A stretch of DNA of 7,359 nt, from NCBI GenBank assembly GCA_020445005.1, contig JAGRHM010000051.1, forward strand, positions 1 through 7,359, read 5' to 3'. The DNA comes from Candidatus Competibacteraceae bacterium (GTDB lineage Bacteria; Pseudomonadota; Gammaproteobacteria; Competibacterales; Competibacteraceae). The position numbers were made by a program, and so were the translations under genes. The notes below the pieces were generated by a model. That model did not search any database. It had not been told where the DNA came from and saw nothing but the letters and a program-made list of their open reading frames with translations. Position 1 is the first letter of the stretch; each line of letters begins with the position of its first letter. This document shows, piece after piece, positions 6,767-7,359 of the stretch.

Positions 6767-7359
6767 CTATACCGTCAAATACTGCCGCACCAGATCATCA
6801 TGCAAATCCGTAATCGCACCGGTCGCCACCGCGCGCCCTTTGTCAACAATGCAGAATTGTTGGGCCACCCAACGGGCGAAGGGTAGTTTCTGCTCCACCA
6901 AGAGCACTGTCATCCCCAGTTCCTGGTTCACCCGCTGCACCGCCATGCCGATTTCGCGAACAATCGCGGCCTGTTCCTGAACCCGGTCCAGTTGTTCCTG
7001 ATTCAACCGGCGAATGACTCGACCGATTTCTCGAACGACGTTCGGCTGAATGCCCTCGGTCGGCTCGTCGAGAATCAGCAAGCGCGGCTCTAGCACCAGC
7101 GCGCGGCCAATGGCCAGTTGCTGCTGTTGCCCGCCGGACAGATCGCCGCCGCGGCGCTTGAGCATGGTTTTCAGCACCGGGAACAGTTCAAAGATCAGTT
7201 CCGGAACCTGCCGCAAACGCCGGGGATTGGACGCCAAGCCGATTCGCAGGTTTTCCTCGACGGTCATCAGCGGAAAAATTTGCCGTCCCTGCGGCACGTA
7301 ACCGATGCCCAGCGGAGCGCGCTTTTCCGCCGGTAACCGGTTCAGTTCCACGCCAGCGA
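6767..7359 (-). CDS. urtE: Urea-type ABC transporter ATP-binding subunit UrtE, C-terminal part
   Basis: This is one of the two ATPases of the high-affinity urea (amide/branched-chain amino acid-type) importer UrtABCDE, acting at the inner face of the cytoplasmic membrane. The gene runs off the right edge: the frame stays open past a GTG at 7351, which is internal because Walker A is not yet reached. Numbered from that GTG: Q-loop VPQGR at 19-23, signature LSGGQ at 71-75, Walker B LLILDE at 91-96 with catalytic Glu96, DEPTEGIQP at 95-103, and the switch region LLVEQ, where Gln replaces the usual His as is common in LivF/UrtE proteins. GGDLSGGQQQQLA, DEPTEGIQP and an ending in YLTV are typical of UrtE and separate it from LivF. 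Between Walker B and the switch it has about 25 extra residues that look like a duplicated helix (VREIG at 106-110 and again at 131-135). It ends in TAG. The other urt genes are expected beyond the right edge, upstream of this one. Confidence 0.88.
   Translation of the reverse strand, partial: AGVELNRLPAEKRAPLGIGYVPQGRQIFPLMTVEENLRIGLASNPRRLRQVPELIFELFPVLKTMLKRRGGDLSGGQQQQLAIGRALVLEPRLLILDEPTEGIQPNVVREIGRVIRRLNQEQLDRVQEQAAIVREIGMAVQRVNQELGMTVLLVEQKLPFARWVAQQFCIVDKGRAVATGAITDLHDDLVRQYLTV
6917..7036 (-). repeat. Diverged 75-base in-frame tandem duplication inside urtE
   Basis: VREIGRVIRRLNQEQ (residues 106-120) is followed after 10 residues by VREIGMAVQRVNQEL (131-145), a 25-residue period. 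At DNA level the two 45-base cores match at roughly two thirds of positions by eye, so the copies are old and diverged. The linker LDRVQEQAAI is itself helical and Gln-rich. Usual UrtE proteins run from one such helix straight to the GMTVLLVEQ strand. Confidence 0.6.

Overview
The window looks like the right-hand edge of an anti-phage defence locus next to a metabolic transport operon, in a proteobacterium of moderately high GC. A gammaproteobacterium is my guess from the style of the UrtE-like protein, but no marker gene proves it. Nearly all of the window is coding. Only about 58 bases, between two convergent genes, lie outside genes.

Layout: (1) Positions 2-520 (+) hold the C-terminal part of an unrecognised protein whose 5' end lies beyond the left edge. 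(2) Positions 523-6708 (+) hold one very large superfamily 2 DEAD/DEAH helicase with several zinc-finger-like cysteine clusters and a DUF1998-type C-terminal zinc module. Its size, domain order and tight coupling to an unrecognised upstream gene best fit DruE, the hallmark helicase of Druantia defence systems. (3) The helicase frame is cut by a single in-frame TAG at 2869-2871. The two halves (782 codons before, about 1,190 sense codons of recognisable protein after) stay in the same frame, and every helicase motif is intact on its own side. (4) Positions 6767-7359 (-) hold the C-terminal part of UrtE, an ATPase subunit of a urea-type ABC importer, pointing towards the helicase. It carries an apparent 25-residue internal duplication.

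How the genes work together: the first two genes form a tight unit. The stop codon of the first is 2 bases from the ATG of the second, and a good Shine-Dalgarno lies inside the end of the first gene, so they are probably cotranscribed and translationally coupled. If this is Druantia, the upstream gene would be the partner protein (DruH in type III, or the equivalent gene in another type), and the helicase would be the motor. The amber codon falls between helicase motifs IV and V, so the first half alone would have the ATP-binding lobe without the arginine-finger lobe. The system is therefore either recently inactivated, rescued by readthrough or reinitiation, working as a split helicase, or affected by a sequencing error. 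The urtE gene ends with TAG, which argues that TAG is a normal stop in this genome.
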